Below are positions 1 through 9,228 of a stretch of 64,000 nucleotides of DNA, in pieces. Origin of the DNA: Maribacter hydrothermalis (GTDB lineage Bacteria > Bacteroidota > Bacteroidia > Flavobacteriales > Flavobacteriaceae); NCBI RefSeq assembly GCF_001913155.1, contig NZ_CP018760.1:3286001-3350000 (forward strand). Reading direction: 5' to 3'. The notes under the pieces are model-generated. The model ran no database searches, was not told the origin of the DNA, and saw nothing but the letters and a program-made list of their open reading frames with translations. The position numbers and the translations under genes are program-made. Position 1 is the first letter of the stretch, and each line of letters starts with the position of its first letter.

Positions 1-1313
1 GCATCTAATCTGGCAATAAATAATTGCTTTTGTATTTCTGTAGGATATTTAGAAACATCAAAAGTAATGGTGAAATTTCTATGGGCGGGTACTGTATTGT
101 TATGGATAGTTACCGTGTCTGATCCTTTTTTTAAGTCAATATAAAAATCTTCATAAAATGTATTAGTTGGGAAATACACCTTGGCACCATCTAAATCAAA
201 ATTATTTGGTTTATTGGCAATAACGTAGTTGTCGGTTTTCTCAATTTTCTTTTTGTTGCCTAATTCATTTTTAACTCCTTCTATAGGAATGTTTAGTTCA
301 ATTTTGTTTCCAGCATAATCAGATATTAATAATTTACACATATAACTAAGCCCTTCATTTACTTGTAACTTTCCATCATTAAACAGCTCTTTATAAATAT
401 TTAAATTGTTTCCTGGGGACTTAAAACTCTTTTGTATTCGCTGATTATTTCTTCCATAATAGTCGTAATCTACTAGTGTGTTAATATATCTTGTTTCTCC
501 AAAAGAAAAAGATTCAAAATCATAAAGCGAATAAATTTTACCATTTACACTAAACTCTACAGCATAAACGCCATTTTTATTTGCGGCCATATCAAGTCTG
601 TCAAAACCAATAAAACCAATTCCAATATCTCCAAGCGCATTAACCTTATCCGCTAAGTAGGTGCCATCACTTTGTCTACTAAAATTAATTTGTGTGCGCT
701 CGTAATTACCGTTTATATGGGACTGGTCTTTTAAAGGATAGGCAAAGATTTTTTCTACTATAGGGTTAGTAGCATCGGCAACATCCAAACCATATAATAG
801 TGGATTAGTAGGCTTCTCAGAAATACTACTTCTTATTTCAAAATGTAAATGTGGACCAGCAGAACCGCCAGTATTTCCACTGTAAGCAATTAGTTCACCT
901 TTTTCTACCTTTAATTCTCCGTAATCAGGAAATACTTCTACTTCAAAAGATTTTTTGTCATACTGTAATTTCTTTATGTAAGCTTCTATAGCTGGAGAAA
1001 ATTTTTGAAGATGACCGTAAACAGAATTATATCCGTTTGGGTGGGCAATATATAATACTTTGCCGTACCCCCATAAAGAGACTTTTATACGTGTAATTGT
1101 TCCTTCGCCAATGGCCATAATGGGTATGCCTTCGCGTTGTTGGGTTTTAATATCAACACCCGAATGAAAATGATTTGAACGAAGTTCACCAAAAGTACCT
1201 GCTAAAATAATTGGAATGTCCATTGGTGGCCTAAATGCATCTTTAGGATACTCTTCTTGAGAAAAAAGGGGGAAACAAAATAATAATAAAAGGATAAGAG
1301 GTATTTTTTTCAT
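1..1313 (-). CDS. M23 family metallopeptidase, secreted (3' end outside window)
   Basis: Zinc peptidase of the lysostaphin/LytM family, expected to cut peptidoglycan cross-links in the periplasm. Starting at the ATG at 1313 (minus strand), a signal peptide ends near residue 18 (LLLFCFPLFS, then QEE). The metal motif HSGVD follows, with His50 and Asp54, then a YGHLQ segment and the second histidine motif GPHLHFE, so the M23 core is complete within the first 180 residues. The frame stays open to the window edge, giving about 437 visible residues, with a long C-terminal part that I cannot assign. It is divergent from the zapB-like gene. The family call is firm. Whether it is an endopeptidase or a regulatory homologue cannot be told. 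Confidence 0.88.
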   Translation of the reverse strand, partial: MKKIPLILLLLFCFPLFSQEEYPKDAFRPPMDIPIILAGTFGELRSNHFHSGVDIKTQQREGIPIMAIGEGTITRIKVSLWGYGKVLYIAHPNGYNSVYGHLQKFSPAIEAYIKKLQYDKKSFEVEVFPDYGELKVEKGELIAYSGNTGGSAGPHLHFEIRSSISEKPTNPLLYGLDVADATNPIVEKIFAYPLKDQSHINGNYERTQINFSRQSDGTYLADKVNALGDIGIGFIGFDRLDMAANKNGVYAVEFSVNGKIYSLYDFESFSFGETRYINTLVDYDYYGRNNQRIQKSFKSPGNNLNIYKELFNDGKLQVNEGLSYMCKLLISDYAGNKIELNIPIEGVKNELGNKKKIEKTDNYVIANKPNNFDLDGAKVYFPTNTFYEDFYIDLKKGSDTVTIHNNTVPAHRNFTITFDVSKYPTEIQKQLFIARLD

Positions 1314-1452
1314 AAGTAGATATCAATAGTGCGAAAATAAATAAACAAGAACAATTCTATTTAGTTGGTTACGCTAAAATTATAATAAAGAGCTTCAATT
1401 TATTGGATAAAGAAATTAAGTTGAACAGTTTTAGTAATTTTTCACAAAACTA

Positions 1453-1483
1453 TTGCTAAGTCATCTAATCTATGTTAACTTTG
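1453..1483 (+). promoter_or_regulatory. Bacteroidota-type promoter for the zapB-like/zapA unit
   Basis: TTG at 1453-1455 and TAACTTTG at 1476-1483, separated by 20 bases, match the Bacteroidota sigma-A pattern TTG-N(about 19)-TAnnTTTG. The predicted start of transcription lies near 1490, leaving a leader of under 20 bases before the ATG at 1508. Confidence 0.6.
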
Positions 1484-1507
1484 TGTAAATCGCATTGACG
1501 GTAATGT

Positions 1508-1798
1508 ATGGGCGAATTAATTAAAATAGTTGATTCTTTAGAAAATAAAATAAGCAAATTGTTGCATAAACTAGAGGTTTTAAACAATGCTAATATGGAG
1601 TTAGAAAAAGAATTGCTACGTATTAAATCTTCACAAGAAAACGCAAGTAAAACGGTTTCTGAATGGGAAGAAAAATATAATTCACTCAAACTTGCTAGTT
1701 CTATGCTAGGCAGTAATACCAATAAAACAGAAGCTAAGCTTAAAATAAACACATTAATACGAGAGTTGGACCATTGTATAGCTCAGTTGTCGGAATAA
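1508..1798 (+). CDS. Small coiled-coil protein, ZapB-like, upstream of zapA
   Basis: A 96-residue, almost wholly helical protein with heptad-like spacing of Leu and Ile (ENKISKLLHKLEVL, MELEKELLRIK) and no signal peptide or membrane segment. It sits 12 bases before zapA and shares its promoter, so a role beside ZapA at the division ring is a reasonable inference, similar to coiled-coil ZapB. Sequence similarity to ZapB cannot be shown from composition alone, because any short coiled coil would look alike. The C-terminus (KINTLIRELDHCIAQL) resembles the conserved end of flavobacterial proteins found at this locus. Confidence 0.7.
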   Translation: MGELIKIVDSLENKISKLLHKLEVLNNANMELEKELLRIKSSQENASKTVSEWEEKYNSLKLASSMLGSNTNKTEAKLKINTLIRELDHCIAQLSE

Positions 1799-1810
1799 TG
1801 TTACTATAAT

Positions 1811-2107
1811 ATGTCAGATAAGCTCAAAATAAAACTTTCGATTGCTGATAGGGTGTACCCTTTAACAATAGACCCTGCGCAAGAAGAAGGTTTGCGAAAA
1901 GCGGCTAAGAATATAGAACAGCTGGCCAAAAAATTTGAGCAAAATTATGCGGTTAGGGATAAACAAGATGTTTTGGCCATGTGTGCCTTACAGTTCGCCT
2001 CTAAAATAGAGCAAAATGGCATAGAGCAAACGGAAGGCACCAAAGAAGCTGAAGAGCGCTTAAAAGCGCTTGAGGAATTGGTGAATTCTAAACTAGCACT
2101 GAAATAA
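1811..2107 (+). CDS. zapA: Cell division protein ZapA
   Basis: ZapA binds FtsZ and promotes bundling of its filaments at mid-cell. The 98-residue protein has the usual ZapA layout. An N-terminal beta region (LKIKLSIADRVYPLTI) is followed by EEGLRKAAKNIEQLAKKF, then a segment with the typical alanine-rich helix (DVLAMCALQFASKIEQ), and a C-terminal coiled coil. It follows the ZapB-like gene closely and precedes a 6S-like RNA. The same zapA/6S RNA neighbourhood is known from E. coli. Length and motif order are normal for the family. Confidence 0.9.
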   Translation: MSDKLKIKLSIADRVYPLTIDPAQEEGLRKAAKNIEQLAKKFEQNYAVRDKQDVLAMCALQFASKIEQNGIEQTEGTKEAEERLKALEELVNSKLALK

Positions 2108-2137
2108 AAACGTTCTTTTAAAATATATTAAGTTACT

Positions 2138-2307
2138 GCCCACATTGGTAATACCTTTTGACAAACTCAACATTTATTTTTTTAAAAAGGGTGAGTTTAG
2201 ATTGTAAAAGCAGGCCCTACTCGTATAGGGATCCTTGAGCAGTCTGTTAGCCCTAAACCTGTTTACCGGAGTTTGATCAAAACTTCTCCAATGTGGGCTT
2301 TTTTTTT
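2138..2307 (+). ncRNA. ssrS: 6S RNA, 6S-Flavo type (candidate)
   Basis: A long closing stem of 11 perfect pairs joins 2138-2148 (gcccacattgg) to 2288-2298 (ccaatgtgggc), directly followed by nine T residues at 2299-2307, so the stem doubles as a terminator. Inside, CCCTA at 2215-2219 pairs with TAGGG at 2226-2230 as an apical hairpin. AAACTCA at 2163-2169 can pair either with TGAGTTT at 2192-2198 or, as AAACTC, with GAGTTT at 2269-2274. A closed rod with a central bubble, about 170 bases long, downstream of zapA fits 6S RNA, the RNA mimic of an open promoter that binds RNA polymerase. No TAnnTTTG promoter is visible just upstream, so it may be processed from the zapA transcript. Confidence 0.75.
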
Positions 2308-2323
2308 ATTAATAAATTACACT

Positions 2324-3892
2324 ATGGATAGTACAATGATAATTATTGCCGCAATAGTTGGGCTGGCAATCGGTTTTGCAATAGCAAAATTTTTGGAAAA
2401 AGGGAAAGCCTCTAAAACCATAATAAACGCAAAAAAAGATGCTGAACGCATATTAAAAGATGCAAATGCAGAAGGGGAGAGTGTCAAAAAAGAGAAAATA
2501 TTACAAGCAAAAGAGAAGTTTTTAGAATTAAAGGCGGAACATGAGAAGGTTATTAATAGCAAGGATAAAAAGATAAACGACGCAGAGAAGCGTACTAGAG
2601 ATAAGGAATCTCAAGTGAGTAGTGAGCTTGCAAAAAATAAGCAAATGAACTCACAATTAGATGGTAAATTAAAAGAAGTAGAGCAAAAACAAGAATTATA
2701 CGAAAAACGTCATGAGGATTTGGACAAAATGCACAAGAGCCAAATTCAACAATTAGAGGTTATTTCTGGTTTATCTGCAGATGAAGCAAAAAATCAATTA
2801 GTTGAAAGCTTAAAAGAGACAGCTAAATCTGATGCAATGGCATACATTCAATCTACTGTAGAAGAGTCTAAACTTACTGCACAACAAGAAGCTCGTAAAA
2901 TAATTATCAATACCATTCAGCGTATAGGAACAGAAGAAGCGGTTGAAAACTGCGTATCTGTTTTTAATATAGAATCTGATGATGTAAAAGGACGAATAAT
3001 TGGTAGAGAAGGTAGAAATATTAGGGCTTTAGAAGCAGCAACAGGTGTTGAGATTATTGTAGATGATACACCAGAAGCTATTATTCTTTCATGTTTTGAT
3101 TCTGTTAGAAGAGAAGTTGCTAGACTATCACTGCATAAATTAGTTACAGATGGTAGAATACACCCTGCAAGAATTGAAGAAATTGTTAAGAAAACAGAAA
3201 AGCAAATTGAAGCGGAAATTGTCGAAATTGGTAAGCGTACTGTTATTGATTTAGGCATACATGGATTGCACCCGGAGCTTATTAGAGCTGTTGGGAGAAT
3301 GAAATATAGATCTTCTTACGGACAAAATTTATTGCAGCACTCTAGAGAAGTTGCTAAACTTTGTGGTGTAATGGCAGCTGAATTAGGTCTTAATCCTAAA
3401 ATTGCGAAACGTGCCGGGCTATTACATGATATTGGAAAAGTACCAAATACAGAAAATGAAGTAGAAACGCCACACGCTATTTTAGGTATGCAATGGGCAG
3501 AAAAATTTGGAGAGAAACCAGAGGTATGTAATGCTATTGGCGCTCACCATGACGAAATAGAAATGAAAACACTAATTGCACCAATAGTTCAGGTTTGTGA
3601 TGCAATAAGTGGCGCTAGACCTGGGGCAAGAAGACAGGTATTAGATTCTTATATTCAACGTTTAAAGGATCTTGAAGAGGTTGCATTTGGTTTTAGCGGT
3701 GTTCAAAAAGCATATGCAATACAAGCAGGTAGAGAGTTGCGAGTTATTGTCGAGAGCGAAAAAGTAACTGATGATAGAGCTTCACAATTATCTTTTGAAA
3801 TTTCTCAAAAAATACAAACAGATATGACCTATCCTGGGCAAGTGAAAGTTACTGTGATACGAGAAACAAGAGCGGTTAACGTCGCCAAATAA
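2324..3892 (+). CDS. rny: Ribonuclease Y
   Basis: Membrane-anchored endoribonuclease that starts mRNA decay. From the ATG at 2324 the protein has 522 residues: an N-terminal membrane helix (residues 5-22), a long charged coiled coil to about 180, a KH RNA-binding domain with the GxxG loop IIGREGRN near 225-232, and an HD phosphodiesterase domain with LLHDIGK near 366-372. The open frame extends upstream to a TTG at 2273, but that stretch is the 3' arm and T-run of the 6S-like RNA and encodes no anchor, so I reject it. The chosen start places the hydrophobic helix at the N-terminus, as in other RNase Y proteins. Confidence 0.96.
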   Translation: MDSTMIIIAAIVGLAIGFAIAKFLEKGKASKTIINAKKDAERILKDANAEGESVKKEKILQAKEKFLELKAEHEKVINSKDKKINDAEKRTRDKESQVSSELAKNKQMNSQLDGKLKEVEQKQELYEKRHEDLDKMHKSQIQQLEVISGLSADEAKNQLVESLKETAKSDAMAYIQSTVEESKLTAQQEARKIIINTIQRIGTEEAVENCVSVFNIESDDVKGRIIGREGRNIRALEAATGVEIIVDDTPEAIILSCFDSVRREVARLSLHKLVTDGRIHPARIEEIVKKTEKQIEAEIVEIGKRTVIDLGIHGLHPELIRAVGRMKYRSSYGQNLLQHSREVAKLCGVMAAELGLNPKIAKRAGLLHDIGKVPNTENEVETPHAILGMQWAEKFGEKPEVCNAIGAHHDEIEMKTLIAPIVQVCDAISGARPGARRQVLDSYIQRLKDLEEVAFGFSGVQKAYAIQAGRELRVIVESEKVTDDRASQLSFEISQKIQTDMTYPGQVKVTVIRETRAVNVAK

Positions 3893-3913
3893 TTAATAAT
3901 TGTTAAGTAATCT

Positions 3914-3940
3914 AAAAGCCTCTATGAAGAGGCTTTTTTT
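3914..3940 (+). terminator. Rho-independent terminator after rny
   Basis: A ten-pair stem, AAAAGCCTCT (3914-3923) with AGAGGCTTTT (3928-3937) around the loop ATGA, ends in a run of T residues. It lies 21 bases after the rny stop codon. Confidence 0.9.
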
Positions 3941-3950
3941 ATTGGCACCG

Positions 3951-4036
3951 CCAAAGGGGATATTACCCCGAGGCTTGCCTCGAAATTAAAAGTTCGTTTC
4001 GGGCGAATCCCTCGTGGGCTTGCCTCGAGGTAGTTT
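3951..4036. repeat. GC-rich palindromic intergenic element, REP-like
   Basis: This stretch is much more GC-rich than the sequence around it and is built of nested inverted repeats. GGGG (3956-3959) faces CCCC (3966-3969), CGAGGC (3969-3974) faces GCCTCG (3977-3982), TTCG (3993-3996) faces CGAA (4004-4007), and CCTCG faces CGAGG (4026-4030). The outer arms 3964-3974 and 4022-4032 are complementary with one mismatch. The 12-mer ggcttgcctcga occurs twice, at 3972 and 4017. Such elements are often scattered in many copies, but I see only this one here. Confidence 0.5.
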
Positions 4037-4390
4037 ACTTCTGAAAATATCAAAATATTAATATTTATATTTTTTACATTTTTAATAGTAAATTTTGAGG
4101 TTTTAAAGATTGGAAAATTATTAATTGGACTTTAATAAATTATACGATATTTATTAAGATGAATTTATCGCAATTAGAGCGGTAAAGTGAACTTTATGTT
4201 TATAATAAAATCAATTATGAATTTTAATTGTTCACCAAGTTTTTTGCCCAAAGATTAAATTTTTGTGAGGCCAACATCTGTACTTTTAATGTCTTTGATA
4301 TTTAGCTTTTCAAATAAATGAAATACTTTGCGCCATTACTTTTTTGGTATACTTGTTATATTTTCCTTATAGTTGAAGAATTGGATTTTT
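4037..4390. other. AT-rich intergenic stretch without a recognised feature
   Basis: About 350 bases lie between the palindromic element and the 3' end of the DUF349 gene. I see no open frame with coding character, no strong hairpin with a T-run and no clear promoter. It may hold the untranslated 3' region of the DUF349 gene or the remnant of an older gene. Confidence 0.5.
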
Positions 4391-6394
4391 TTATTCTTCG
4401 CTGTTTTCTATATCTTCAACATCTTTTTCTAAGTTGTTTTTTAAGATGTTAAGCTTTTTTAATTTTGCTTTCCACGCAGCTAATGACTCTTTATGCTGAT
4501 TAACTCTTTTTATTACATCTTGTACTATAGGGTTGCTTTCTGAAGCATTTGAAAAAAAATCTAGATTATTCTCTAATTGTCTAATTTCATCTTTGCTTTC
4601 ATCTATTTTCTTTCTGATAAATGTGCGCTCGTTTTGTATTGCTCTTTCCTTATTATCAGTATCTGTAAGTTGTTGAATTTTATTGCCATATTTCAAAAGC
4701 TCAGATTGTTGTTTGCTAATCCCCATTTTCTGAAACAGCGCATCAATTATTTTGTCGAATTTTTGATTAATATTTTTCTTTTTAAATGGGACTCTCCCAT
4801 AAGTTTTCCATTCTTCAGAAAATTCTTTTATAGACGCTAAATCCTTTTCTTTTTCACCACTTAATTCAAAACTCTTAAGTCGCTCAATAAAAGCATCTTT
4901 TTGTTTGTAGTTGGCTTCTTCTTCTTTAAATGCATCATTTTTAAGTGCATTTAACCTATCGAAATAATGATTACAGGCATTTTTAAAATCTTTCCATAGT
5001 TTGTCGGAATACTTGCGTGGCACGTGACCTACTTTTTTCCATTCACCCTGTATTCGTTTCATTTCAGAGGTGGTACTGTCCCAATCTTCACTTTCTTTAA
5101 GGGAGAGAGCAACTTCTAACAAGGCTCTTTTTTTATCTAAGTTCTCTTGTTGGTCTTTTTTAAGGTTTTTGTAAAATGCGTTTTTATTTTGATTAAAATT
5201 TCGAACAGCTGTTTTAAAGGAATTCCAAGTTTTAGAATTCAATTTTTGTGGTACTTGTCCAGCTTTGAAAAAGGCATCACGTAGTTCTTCAATTTTTTTA
5301 ATTTGTTGTTGTAATGTGCCATGATTAGAAGATACATTGGCCGAAATGTTATTAATATCTTCAATTAATGCATTCTTACGCGCTAAATTTTTCTCTTTTA
5401 TTTTATCGAGATTTTTGAAAAAATCTTGTCTTCTTTCATGTATGGTTTTAGTAGCGGCACTAAATTTGTCCCAAATATCCTCCCGATGGTCTTTGCCGAC
5501 TGGGCCTAAATCTTCTTTCCAAATTTTGTGTAATACCTGTAATTCTCTAAATGCACGGTTTAAATCTGGTTCCTTAGCTAATTCCTCAGCTCTGGCAACT
5601 ATCTTACTTTTTTCTTCTAGATTATGTTTAAAATCTAGGTCTCGCAATTCCCTATTTATGTTTAAGAAATCGTAGAAAATTTCAATATGATGATGATATG
5701 TTTTCCAAACATTATTATAGTCAGCTTTTGGAATAGGTCCTGCATGACGCCATTTGGCTTGTATGTCTTTAAAATTGTTATAGGTAGTATTGATGTCTTC
5801 CTCAACATTGACCAAAGCTTTTAATTGCTCAATTAAATCTAACCGATAAGCAAGATTTTCTTTGTGGCTTTTTTCTAAACTTTTATAATGTTGATTTCGT
5901 TTTTCACGATATTCATTGTAAACTTCATTGAACTGCCTTTTGGCTACAGAATTATATCTGAAATCAATTTCATTACCACCGCTGGTAATAAATTCCTCTT
6001 TTTTACCTTCTAGAAATTCATCAAATTTTTGATTGAACTCATCTTTTATAGTATCTACGTGCTTTCTAATTGCTTGAACTTTTTCGTTTTTAACTAGACG
6101 TTGCAATTCACCAACTAAATTTTCCATACTCATTTCATGGTATTCCGGCATCGGAATTTCATGACGCTTAACGGTATCTGTGTCTTCAGCATCTTCTGCA
6201 TTAGAATCATCAATTTCATTGATGACATCTGTTTCTACAACTATAGTATTTTGGTCAGCTATAGAATCTTTTTGAGATTCAGTTGAAGTTTCATTCTTTT
6301 CTACTGTACCCTCTTCTAAATTTACAGTGCTTTTAATTATAGTTTTTTCTTCTTTTGAAGTTTCAGGTAGTTGTTGTTTTTTCTCCTCAGACAT
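4391..6394 (-). CDS. DUF349 repeat protein
   Basis: A 667-residue cytoplasmic protein made of an acidic, low-complexity N-terminus (roughly residues 1-80) and a long alpha-helical array. At least five DUF349 repeats are visible, each with the signature W-K-x-x-G-x-V/I-P-x-K. They are WRHAGPIPK near 211, WKEDLGPVGK near 290, FFKAGQVPQK near 374, WKKVGHVPRK near 451 and WKTYGRVPFK near 526. The even spacing of about 78 residues is clear. The molecular role of DUF349 is not known to me. It has no signal peptide or membrane segment and stands alone, with about 145 bases to the next gene on the same strand. Confidence 0.88.
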   Translation of the reverse strand: MSEEKKQQLPETSKEEKTIIKSTVNLEEGTVEKNETSTESQKDSIADQNTIVVETDVINEIDDSNAEDAEDTDTVKRHEIPMPEYHEMSMENLVGELQRLVKNEKVQAIRKHVDTIKDEFNQKFDEFLEGKKEEFITSGGNEIDFRYNSVAKRQFNEVYNEYREKRNQHYKSLEKSHKENLAYRLDLIEQLKALVNVEEDINTTYNNFKDIQAKWRHAGPIPKADYNNVWKTYHHHIEIFYDFLNINRELRDLDFKHNLEEKSKIVARAEELAKEPDLNRAFRELQVLHKIWKEDLGPVGKDHREDIWDKFSAATKTIHERRQDFFKNLDKIKEKNLARKNALIEDINNISANVSSNHGTLQQQIKKIEELRDAFFKAGQVPQKLNSKTWNSFKTAVRNFNQNKNAFYKNLKKDQQENLDKKRALLEVALSLKESEDWDSTTSEMKRIQGEWKKVGHVPRKYSDKLWKDFKNACNHYFDRLNALKNDAFKEEEANYKQKDAFIERLKSFELSGEKEKDLASIKEFSEEWKTYGRVPFKKKNINQKFDKIIDALFQKMGISKQQSELLKYGNKIQQLTDTDNKERAIQNERTFIRKKIDESKDEIRQLENNLDFFSNASESNPIVQDVIKRVNQHKESLAAWKAKLKKLNILKNNLEKDVEDIENSEE

Positions 6395-6540
6395 AATCCT
6401 TAATTATATGTTTACAAGATAGTGACAACCCTAAGAATGGCAAAGAATTGATGCTTCTTTTTAACTCTGAGTAGAGGCTTTAATCTTTGGCATCTATACC
6501 ATATAATAGTTTTGAAAACTTTTATATTTATAATATTTTA

Positions 6541-7293
6541 TTATTGGTTCCATATTTCCCAAGATTTTTCTGCTTGAAATTCTAACATTCTATATCCATT
6601 ACAAATTGCAGCTCCATTTGCCTTTCCTGCTAATAAAAATGCGGTTTCCTCGGGATTGTAAATTAGGTCGAAAAGAAGATGCTGATTATTAATTGATTCG
6701 TAAGGTATAGCTGGTTTTTCTTCTATATTTGGGAATGTACCAACAGGTGAGCAATTAATGATTAATGTATGGTCATTAATTATTTCATCAGTAAGTTGCT
6801 GATATGTGAAACCATTGTTTTTTCCGCTTCTAGATACAAAAGAAAATTTAATTTGTAGTTCATCTAATACAAACGCTATAGCTTTGGATGCTCCTCCAGT
6901 ACCCAAAATTAATGCTTTCTTGTGATGTTTTTTTAGATGAGGTTCTATGGATTTTTCAAATCCATAGGCATCTGTATTAAATCCAACTAGTCCATTTTTA
7001 CTGGGTTTTATGGTGTTTACTGCACCAATTTTTTGCGCTGCGGCATCGATGTGGTCTAAATATTTAATAACATCTTCTTTGTAAGGTATGGTAACATTTA
7101 GACCCTTTATATTTTCGGTTTTTTTAAAAATACCAGCAAATTCTGATATAGTTTGTAGATCGAAATTTTGATAGGAACAATTTTTAAGACTCAGATCTTC
7201 AAATTTTTTTTTAAAATAACCTCTTGAAAATGAGTAAGAAATGTTTTTTCCTATTAATCCGTAATTACACTTCTGTTTTTCTGTTTTTTCCAT
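6541..7293 (-). CDS. aroE: Shikimate dehydrogenase
   Basis: NADPH-dependent reduction of 3-dehydroshikimate to shikimate, step four of aromatic amino acid and chorismate synthesis. The 250-residue protein shows the substrate-side Ser-x-Ser (SYSFS near 19-23), NVTIPYK with the catalytic Lys72, GFNTDAYGF with Asp108, the nucleotide loop GTGGAS near 131, INCSPVG, and the C-terminal NGYRMLEFQA. It overlaps the 3' end of the upstream DUF368 gene by 29 bases, which implies cotranscription and translational coupling. The ATG at 7293 is the only start that keeps the first strand complete. Length is slightly below the usual 270. Confidence 0.95.
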   Translation of the reverse strand: MEKTEKQKCNYGLIGKNISYSFSRGYFKKKFEDLSLKNCSYQNFDLQTISEFAGIFKKTENIKGLNVTIPYKEDVIKYLDHIDAAAQKIGAVNTIKPSKNGLVGFNTDAYGFEKSIEPHLKKHHKKALILGTGGASKAIAFVLDELQIKFSFVSRSGKNNGFTYQQLTDEIINDHTLIINCSPVGTFPNIEEKPAIPYESINNQHLLFDLIYNPEETAFLLAGKANGAAICNGYRMLEFQAEKSWEIWNQ

Positions 7294-8284
7294 ACCAATC
7301 TAAAAGTAACAAAATACTAATACCAATTATAATAAAGAGAATAGCGGTCCAATTTTCTACGCTGGTCATATCTGGAAGAAACCGCTCATAATTCATTATA
7401 ATCTGTTTTCCATTGGTATCTAAAATTAATTCACCGTTGATACCGGTTTTGTATATAGTTTTTTTCCAAGGCCAAACCACCCCTAAAGAACCAGTAATGA
7501 ACCCTAAAATGGTTGCTGTAGTAATATGTTTGTAATATTTTAAAACATAACTTAATAAATGGGATAAAGTTACAAGACCGGTAGCTGACCCAAGTGTAAA
7601 TACCGCTAGAATTTTAAGCGTATGTAAGCGCTCAACGTTCGATGTAAAACTAAAATCTCCAATCAATATTTCAGAAAATGTATCATAAAGTGCATTGACA
7701 GAGTCTACTAACAGTAATACATAATTACCCAAAAGAATCAGTATAAACGAACCAGAAAGACCAGGTAGGGTCATACCAGATACACTTATTATTCCACATA
7801 AAAATATGAATAACAGATTATCATTTTCTTTTGCAGGATTTAGAAAACTAATGGCGACTCCAATACTTAAACCAATAATGGCCGCAGTAAATGTCTTCTT
7901 TTTCCAATAGTCAAAATCTTTTCCAATGTAATAGATAGAACCTAATATCATTCCAAAAAAAGATGCCCAAACAAAAAGCTCTCGTTTAACAAGGAAGTAA
8001 TCTAAAATTTTGGAAATACTGAAATAGCTAACCAACATTCCAAAAATTAGAAGCCAAAGAAAGGTGCCGTTTATATACCGATAAAAACTTTTTACTCTAC
8101 CATTAATTAGTAATTTGAACGCTTTTGCGTTTATTTTTTGTAGGGAGTAAATAAATTCCTCATAAAAGCCGCCTACAAAGGCTACAATGCCACCCGAAAC
8201 CCCAGGGACTTTGTTCGCTGCGCCCATAAATAGTCCCTTAATGACTAAGAAAATTTTATCATTTAAGGTTCGGGGTTTGTTCAT
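7265..8284 (-). CDS. DUF368 (PopT-type) membrane protein, copy 2
   Basis: A 339-residue protein with about eight to nine membrane segments. It carries the two hallmark DUF368 repeats: NKVPGVSGGIVAFVGGFYEE near residue 24, and MTLPGLSGSFILILLGNY near 175. It also has a conserved VWPWKK loop before the last helices. Members of DUF368 have been identified as polyprenyl-phosphate transporters (PopT) that return undecaprenyl phosphate to the inner face of the membrane for reuse in cell-wall and glycan synthesis. It is 12 bases downstream of a paralogous gene and overlaps aroE. Transport of undecaprenyl phosphate by this copy is inferred from the family. Confidence 0.87.
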   Translation of the reverse strand: MNKPRTLNDKIFLVIKGLFMGAANKVPGVSGGIVAFVGGFYEEFIYSLQKINAKAFKLLINGRVKSFYRYINGTFLWLLIFGMLVSYFSISKILDYFLVKRELFVWASFFGMILGSIYYIGKDFDYWKKKTFTAAIIGLSIGVAISFLNPAKENDNLLFIFLCGIISVSGMTLPGLSGSFILILLGNYVLLLVDSVNALYDTFSEILIGDFSFTSNVERLHTLKILAVFTLGSATGLVTLSHLLSYVLKYYKHITTATILGFITGSLGVVWPWKKTIYKTGINGELILDTNGKQIIMNYERFLPDMTSVENWTAILFIIIGISILLLLDWYGKNRKTEV

Positions 8285-8296
8285 ATAGTTGTTCGC

Positions 8297-9211
8297 TTAC
8301 TTCTTGGAAGCTGATTTTTCTAATATAAAAATAAGAGAAAAACCGAAGATAGCGGCAACAATAGCAAATGTTAATTGATTATCTCCAGTAAAAGAAAACG
8401 GAGATATATTTTCGTCAATAATTATTTCCTTTTTTCCAATTTTTAGTTCGTCAATAATAATTTTCCAAGGCCAAATTTTGTTTAACGAGCCAAGAATAAA
8501 TCCTGTTAAAACAGCAAGTGTTGCATTTTTATAATTCGTAAACATCCATTTTAGAACTCTAGCGAAGCTTAAAATACCAAAAACGGCACCAAATGCAAAA
8601 GTGACGATCACACCAAAGTCTTTAGCATTAACAGCTTCTAAAACTGTTTTATAAGATCCAAGTAATACCAATATAAATGATCCAGAAATACCCGGTAATA
8701 CCATTGCGCATATTGCGATGGCTCCAGATATAAATATAAATGGTAAACTACCTGAACTTGTTGAAGGTGGTAGCGTAGTAATATAAAAAGCACTGGCTGT
8801 ACCAATAATAAAAAGTAGTATGGCTAAAACATTCCATTTCGTAATAGATTTTGCCACGAAGATTACACTTGCTAAAACAAGTCCAAAAAAGAATGACCAT
8901 GTAATTATAGGATGGTCATCAAGTAGCCATGCTATAACTTTTGATAGAGAAAAGATGCTAATCATCATACCTATTACTAATGCCAAAAGAAAGTTGCCAT
9001 TCAATTTTTTCCAAAACTTTTTAAAGCCTTCCTGCTTTAAAAGTTTTAGGGTCTCTAGGTTTACATTATTGATCGAGGAAATGAACTCTTCGTAAATACC
9101 CGTTACAAAAGCAATAGTACCGCCAGATACTCCTGGTACTAATTCGGCTATTCCCATTGCCATTCCTTTTAATGAAATAAATATGTAATCTTTTGAGTTT
9201 CTGTTTTCCAT
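8297..9211 (-). CDS. DUF368 (PopT-type) membrane protein, copy 1
   Basis: A 304-residue polytopic membrane protein, paralogous to its downstream neighbour. The same two inverted-repeat signatures are present, AELVPGVSGGTIAFVTGIYEE near residue 22 and AMVLPGISGSFILVLLGSYK near 168, as is the IWPWK loop. By family it should be a recycling flippase for C55 polyprenyl phosphate. The gene follows the TPR gene after 17 bases and is followed by the second copy after 12, so the TPR protein, both DUF368 proteins and aroE form one transcription unit. Divergence between the copies is high, so the duplication is old. Confidence 0.87.
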   Translation of the reverse strand: MENRNSKDYIFISLKGMAMGIAELVPGVSGGTIAFVTGIYEEFISSINNVNLETLKLLKQEGFKKFWKKLNGNFLLALVIGMMISIFSLSKVIAWLLDDHPIITWSFFFGLVLASVIFVAKSITKWNVLAILLFIIGTASAFYITTLPPSTSSGSLPFIFISGAIAICAMVLPGISGSFILVLLGSYKTVLEAVNAKDFGVIVTFAFGAVFGILSFARVLKWMFTNYKNATLAVLTGFILGSLNKIWPWKIIIDELKIGKKEIIIDENISPFSFTGDNQLTFAIVAAIFGFSLIFILEKSASKK

Positions 9212-9228
9212 AAAACGTAAAACCTTTT

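Noticed and set aside
2273..2323. Upstream extension of rny from a TTG codon
   Set aside because: It encodes part of the terminal stem and T-run of the 6S-like RNA and would put extra residues before the membrane anchor. The ATG at 2324 fits the family.
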